8,934 bases of DNA. Origin: Rhodoferax sp. Its GTDB lineage: Bacteria; Pseudomonadota; Gammaproteobacteria; Burkholderiales; Burkholderiaceae_C. A model generated the notes under the pieces. That model searched no databases. It saw nothing but the letters and a program-made list of their open reading frames with translations, and was not told where the DNA came from. The position numbers and the translations under genes are program-made. Location of the stretch: NCBI GenBank assembly GCA_028711355.1, contig JAQTSL010000138.1, forward strand, positions 1 through 8,934. Reading direction: 5' to 3'. Shown here one piece after another: positions 6,141-8,934 of this stretch. Each line of letters starts with the position of its first letter. Positions within the stretch are counted from its first letter, which is position 1.

Positions 6141-6884
6141 ATGAACCATTTGGCCATCATTGAAAAGACGCAGGCGCTGATTGCCGCAGGTGACATCGTG
6201 GGTGCCGAGTCGGCGCTGGTGGCGCTGGCCGATGCGCAGGGTGATGGCGCGTTGATCGAGGTGCTGGCGCAGTTGCCGCCCAAGGATGTGCTGGCGGTGA
6301 TCCGTGAGTACGACAACTCGCGCGAGTCGGTTGTCAATATGGCCATTACCCCCGGGCAATTTGCCCGCGCGGTGGTGATCGAAAAGCAGTACCGTGACCT
6401 GACCCGCAGCCACCTGCGAGGCATGATGAATGCTGTGATCTTTCGGGCCGGGGACGAACCGCTTGAATTTTTGACAGCGATGGGCGATCTGGAAGGTGGC
6501 AGCGAAGCACTGGCGGACTATTTTGAAGAAAAGTGGAGCCGTGTCGAATCTTTTGCGCGCTGTGGCAACTTTGACGCCGCTGAGGATGATGGCGCCATCG
6601 TGCCAGAAGACGATTTGCGCGCCAACGCCTACGCGCGCCCCAAGATCGAACGCGACGAAGTGGCCGACCAGGACTGGATGGAGCTGGCTTGGCTGCTGCG
6701 CTACGAGCTGCCAGACCTGTTCATTGAAATGCTGGTGGTGTTGCGTGCCAAGGCGCTGGCGTTTGAGCAGGGGCGCGACCTGGACGACGGCGAGCTTGAT
6801 GACGGCAAGGTCGAAACCCGTGACACCGACCTGGGCAAGGCCACTGCGGTGGTGTTGGACTCGGACGAAGAGTCGGCCATCTAA
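6141..6884 (+). CDS. Unrecognised helical protein in the J-domain cluster
   Basis: A 247-residue cytoplasmic-looking protein. The start is strongly supported: AAGGAG at 6127-6132, inside the last codons of the previous gene, eight bases before the ATG, with only five bases between the genes, so translation is likely coupled. Residues 35-60 (ALIEVLAQLPPKDVLAVIRE region) loosely resemble the repeated L-x-x-L-P-P-x-D helical hairpins of MgtE N-terminal or DUF6178-type proteins; this is a pattern impression, not an assignment. The middle (121-145) has ALADYFEEKWSRVESFARC with one of its few Cys. WMELAWLLRYELPDLFIEML (179-198) is a strongly amphipathic helix. The C-terminal 40 residues are acidic (GRDLDDGELDDG). 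No catalytic motif was seen. Function unknown; context suggests a complex with its neighbours. Confidence 0.82.
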   Translation: MNHLAIIEKTQALIAAGDIVGAESALVALADAQGDGALIEVLAQLPPKDVLAVIREYDNSRESVVNMAITPGQFARAVVIEKQYRDLTRSHLRGMMNAVIFRAGDEPLEFLTAMGDLEGGSEALADYFEEKWSRVESFARCGNFDAAEDDGAIVPEDDLRANAYARPKIERDEVADQDWMELAWLLRYELPDLFIEMLVVLRAKALAFEQGRDLDDGELDDGKVETRDTDLGKATAVVLDSDEESAI

Positions 6885-6923
6885 TCTCATGGTCTGGCGC
6901 ACCCCCCAAATGATGAAAAAGGG

Positions 6924-6996
6924 CTGTCATTGCGGGCTACGACCCGCAATCCATGGGTCCGAATTCATGGTTCCGGGGTCGAACCCGGAATGACAG
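6924..6996. repeat. 73-bp double-hairpin palindromic element (REP/BIME-like)
   Basis: The ends CTGTCATT (6924-6931) and AATGACAG (6989-6996) are perfect complements. Inside are two hairpins: ATTGCGGG with CCCGCAAT around a six-base loop (6929-6950), and TTCCGGG with CCCGGAA around GTCGAA (6971-6990), plus CCATGG and CATGG near the centre. The TGTCATTGCGGG...CCCGCAATCCATGG style matches widespread intergenic palindromes in proteobacterial genomes. It lies in the 138-bp gap between the third and fourth genes of the cluster. It may stabilise or attenuate the upstream mRNA. Open frames across it read peptide such as RNPWVRIHGSG, a typical artefact of such repeats. Confidence 0.8.
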
Positions 6997-7022
6997 CATC
7001 GTTCTTTCACGTGAACGGTTGT

Positions 7023-8243
7023 ATGCCCAAAACGGTGAGTTCACCCGGCGCGGTCTCCCATTTTGACGAGCGCGCGTTTTTTGAAAAGGCGCTGCACTAC
7101 GGCATCGGGCACGGCCTGATTAACCCAGCCAAGCTTGACGCCATGTCGCAAGAGGCGCCCAAGGGTATGGTGCAGATTGCGCGCTACTTTGGCAGCGAAT
7201 TTTTGCGCCCTGAGCTTGAGAAGGCGCGTGAACGGCTGGTCAACCTGGTCAGCCTGCATTTGCAGCACGAAAGCCAGGGCGACCTGCGCGTGGCGGCAGA
7301 GCTGCTGCACGATCACTCGCTGTTGTCGCGCTCCAAGGCCGGGTCTGACATGCTCAAAGCGCTGATCGTGATGCCGCAGAGCAGCCACTTTGGCATGAAT
7401 GAGCCATCCGTCTTTGGTGATCGCCATATTGCACTGCTGGCGCGCTGGTCGCTGGCCAGTTACCCGGAGTTGCTGGCCGAGTTGACGGCGCGGCAACAGG
7501 TGACGCAGACGGTGCAATGCGCCCTGTGGCTGGCTGAGTACCTGGGCCTGAGCGCCGATGACCTGCAAACGCTTGAACCCGACGCCGAGGCAGTCATCCG
7601 CACCGCCTTGCTGGTCAGCATGACCAACCGCAAAGAATTGCCTGACTGGAGTCGGTTTGAAAAGCTCATTCAGATGCTGCGCCGCAAAGTGCCGACGGTG
7701 GTGGCGTCGGCTTTGACAGTGCCCAGAGGTCTGCCGCAGGCGCTTAGAGCAGCGGCAGAATCGGCGCGTCAATCGGTGCTGGCTGACCTGCCCAGATTGC
7801 TGGATGCCCGATTTACCGTACGCAAGCTGTTTGACCAGTCACCGGCGCTGCGAGAACACTATTTTTGGCTTGAAGACGCGCTCGACGACGTTGACCGGTT
7901 TGATCGGTCACGCTCTGCCGCCTGGGACAAGATCACCCAAGGGCACGATGATGACAGCAGTTTGCTGACACTACTGGTGTGCATCGCTGCGGGTGTACCG
8001 CCCAAGACCTTGTTGACCGGCAAAGCTGCGGCGTCGTTGGTCAGAAAAATACGCAAAAGCGGCTTTGACCCAGCGCTGGCCAGTGCCTATATTCAGGCGC
8101 ACGCGCCGCAGCAGCATCAAGACGACTATCTGAAACTTTGGCAAGACTTTGTGGCTGAGTCGCAGTCAGCGCTGCAGAGCGATCGCGACCCCCACCTGAC
8201 CGACGCCCTGGCGCTACTGCGACGCGACTGTAGCGTGTTATAA
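7023..8243 (+). CDS. Unrecognised 406-residue, mostly helical protein
   Basis: The frame opens at 6930, but its first 31 codons lie in the palindromic repeat and the sequence after it, so ATG 7023 (MPKTVSSPGAV) is preferred; the ribosome site there is weak (GAACGG about 8 bases upstream) and an ATG further in cannot be excluded. No signal peptide or obvious membrane span. The composition suggests an all-helical repeat-like fold: FDERAFFEKALHYGIGHGL, ERLVNLVSLHLQ, LRVAAELLHDHSLL, HIALLARWSLASYPELLAEL, QCALWLAEYLGLSADDL. A charged patch DDVDRFDRSRSAAWDK and a hydrophobic LLTLLVCIAAGVPPKTLL segment come late. No catalytic motif was recognised. It is last in the J-domain cluster and ends one base before a strong terminator. 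Whether it is co-transcribed with the three upstream genes depends on read-through of the repeat. It could be a scaffold or client for the J-domain protein, but that is inference. Confidence 0.82.
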   Translation: MPKTVSSPGAVSHFDERAFFEKALHYGIGHGLINPAKLDAMSQEAPKGMVQIARYFGSEFLRPELEKARERLVNLVSLHLQHESQGDLRVAAELLHDHSLLSRSKAGSDMLKALIVMPQSSHFGMNEPSVFGDRHIALLARWSLASYPELLAELTARQQVTQTVQCALWLAEYLGLSADDLQTLEPDAEAVIRTALLVSMTNRKELPDWSRFEKLIQMLRRKVPTVVASALTVPRGLPQALRAAAESARQSVLADLPRLLDARFTVRKLFDQSPALREHYFWLEDALDDVDRFDRSRSAAWDKITQGHDDDSSLLTLLVCIAAGVPPKTLLTGKAAASLVRKIRKSGFDPALASAYIQAHAPQQHQDDYLKLWQDFVAESQSALQSDRDPHLTDALALLRRDCSVL

Positions 8244-8244
8244 A

Positions 8245-8279
8245 AAAAGCCCTGCAGGTCGGGAACCTGCAAGGCTTTT
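8245..8279. terminator. Bidirectional rho-independent terminator
   Basis: AAAAGCC (8245-8251) pairs with GGCTTTT (8273-8279), and after one C-A mismatch TGCAGGT (8253-8259) pairs with ACCTGCA (8265-8271), leaving a five-base loop. The A-tract on one side and T-tract on the other give U-tails in both directions. It sits between convergent genes, starting one base after the 406-residue protein's stop and 17 bases after the groEL stop at 8297, and would serve both. Confidence 0.88.
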
Positions 8280-8296
8280 GTGCGAAAAAAGTTTTC

Positions 8297-8934
8297 TTAC
8301 ATACCCATGCCGCCCATACCACCCATGCCGCCCATGCCACCCATGTCACCGCCGCCCATGCCGCCAGCAGCTTCAGATTTGGGAGACTCGGCCACCATAC
8401 ATTCGGTGGTCAGCATCAGGGAAGCCACAGACGCTGCATTTTGCAGCGCGGTGCGGGTTACCTTGGTCGGGTCCAGAATACCCATTTCGATCATGTCGCC
8501 GTAGCTGTCGTTGGCGGCATTGAAGCCGTAGTTGCCCTTGCCGGCCATGACCGCGTTCACCACCACAGAAGCTTCGCCGCCGGCGTTGTAAACGATTTCG
8601 CGCAGGGGAGCTTCGATGGCTTTGAGCACCAAAGCAATGCCGTGGTCCTGGTCAGCGTTGTCGCCAACAATCTTGCCAGCGGCTTGCTTGGCGCGCAGCA
8701 GCGCCACACCACCACCAGCCACAATGCCTTCTTCCACCGCAGCACGGGTGGCGTGCAGGGCGTCTTCGACGCGGGCTTTCTTTTCTTTCATTTCGACTTC
8801 GGTGGCAGCGCCGACCTTGATCACGGCAACACCGCCAGCCAGCTTGGCCACGCGTTCCTGCAGTTTTTCACGGTCATAGTCGCTGGTGGCTTCTTCGATT
8901 TGCACGCGCACTTGTTTGACGCGGGCTTCGATGT
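8297..8934 (-). CDS. groEL: 60 kDa chaperonin GroEL, C-terminal part (partial, 5' end outside window)
   Basis: The frame runs off the right edge; the GTG at 8911-8909 is internal Val. The roughly 212 residues correspond to about residue 337 to the end of the 547-548-residue GroEL. They include the apical/intermediate domain stretch QIEEATSDYDREKLQERVAK, then LAGGVAVIKVGAATEVEMKE, ARVEDALHATRAAVEEGIV (its Asp equals E. coli Asp398, needed for ATP hydrolysis), AGGGVALL, and the equatorial motifs DMIEMGILDPTKVTRTALQ and TTECMV. The tail ends in a GGM-rich repeat (GGMGGGDMGGMGGMGGMGGM), which lines the folding chamber floor in GroEL14-GroES complexes. All expected residues are present, so this is a housekeeping-type copy. 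groES should lie upstream beyond the window. It converges on the J-domain cluster and does not share a transcript with it. Confidence 0.98.
   Translation of the reverse strand, partial: IEARVKQVRVQIEEATSDYDREKLQERVAKLAGGVAVIKVGAATEVEMKEKKARVEDALHATRAAVEEGIVAGGGVALLRAKQAAGKIVGDNADQDHGIALVLKAIEAPLREIVYNAGGEASVVVNAVMAGKGNYGFNAANDSYGDMIEMGILDPTKVTRTALQNAASVASLMLTTECMVAESPKSEAAGGMGGGDMGGMGGMGGMGGMGM

Noticed and set aside
5949..6902. 317-codon minus-strand open frame opposite the 188- and 247-residue genes
   Set aside because: The plus-strand genes have strong Shine-Dalgarno sites and tight coupling; the antisense frame has none and its low-complexity Ser/Arg stretches mirror the Asp-rich region.
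6930..7022. Extended start of the 406-residue protein
   Set aside because: These codons fall in or just after the palindromic repeat, which produces a characteristic RNPWVRIHGS-like artefact peptide.
8297..8360. Tandem repeat of ATGCCGCCC/ACC-type units
   Set aside because: This is the normal GGM-rich C-terminal tail of GroEL, not a separate repeat element.
1..8934. CRISPR array, tRNA, rRNA or riboswitch
   Set aside because: No regularly spaced direct repeats, cloverleaf sequence or conserved riboswitch core was seen on reading both strands.

Overview
The window looks like a chromosomal segment of a betaproteobacterium, most likely a Comamonadaceae member of the Rhodoferax/Polaromonas/Acidovorax kind. 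The reasons are a GC-rich composition, near-canonical proteobacterial GroEL, YfcG-like GST and PhoX sequences, and intergenic repeats of a style I associate with that family. This is recognition from memory, not a database result.

Layout. (1) 3-515 (+): C-terminal end of a GspE/PulE-type secretion or pilus ATPase, cut by the left edge. (2) 516-1177: no intact gene. It holds a possible dispersed repeat, a frameshifted remnant of a PIN-domain (VapC-like) toxin, a second decayed coding fragment, and a probable terminator for the next gene. (3) 1178-3139 (-): a PhoX/DUF839 phosphatase-like protein with a twin-arginine lipoprotein signal, preceded by four 11-bp-phased Pho-box-like repeats. (4) 3244-3797 (+): a decayed transposase of the IS1634 type, followed at 3803-3840 by a 38-bp relic matching the zinc-motif region of the GspE-like gene at 282-319. 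Regions 2-4 therefore form an accessory or decaying block bracketed by two pieces of GspE-type sequence. (5) 3845-5178 (-): two glutathione S-transferases two bases apart, the upstream one of the YfcG (nu) class. (6) 5264-8243 (+): a divergently transcribed cluster of a J-domain-only protein and three proteins I do not recognise. The first three are tightly packed with good ribosome binding sites; the fourth is separated by a 73-bp double-hairpin repeat. (7) 8245-8279: a strong two-way terminator. (8) 8297-8934 (-): C-terminal part of groEL, cut by the right edge.

How the genes may work together. The phoX-like gene with its Pho-box array would fit scavenging of phosphate from organic esters under phosphate starvation. 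The two GSTs are probably co-transcribed redox or detoxification enzymes. The least explained part is the J-domain cluster: a short DnaK co-chaperone encoded with acidic or helical partner proteins and no DnaK or GrpE, which suggests a dedicated chaperone-client or chaperone-adaptor module. It is the best candidate here for an undescribed system, but no function can be assigned from sequence alone.
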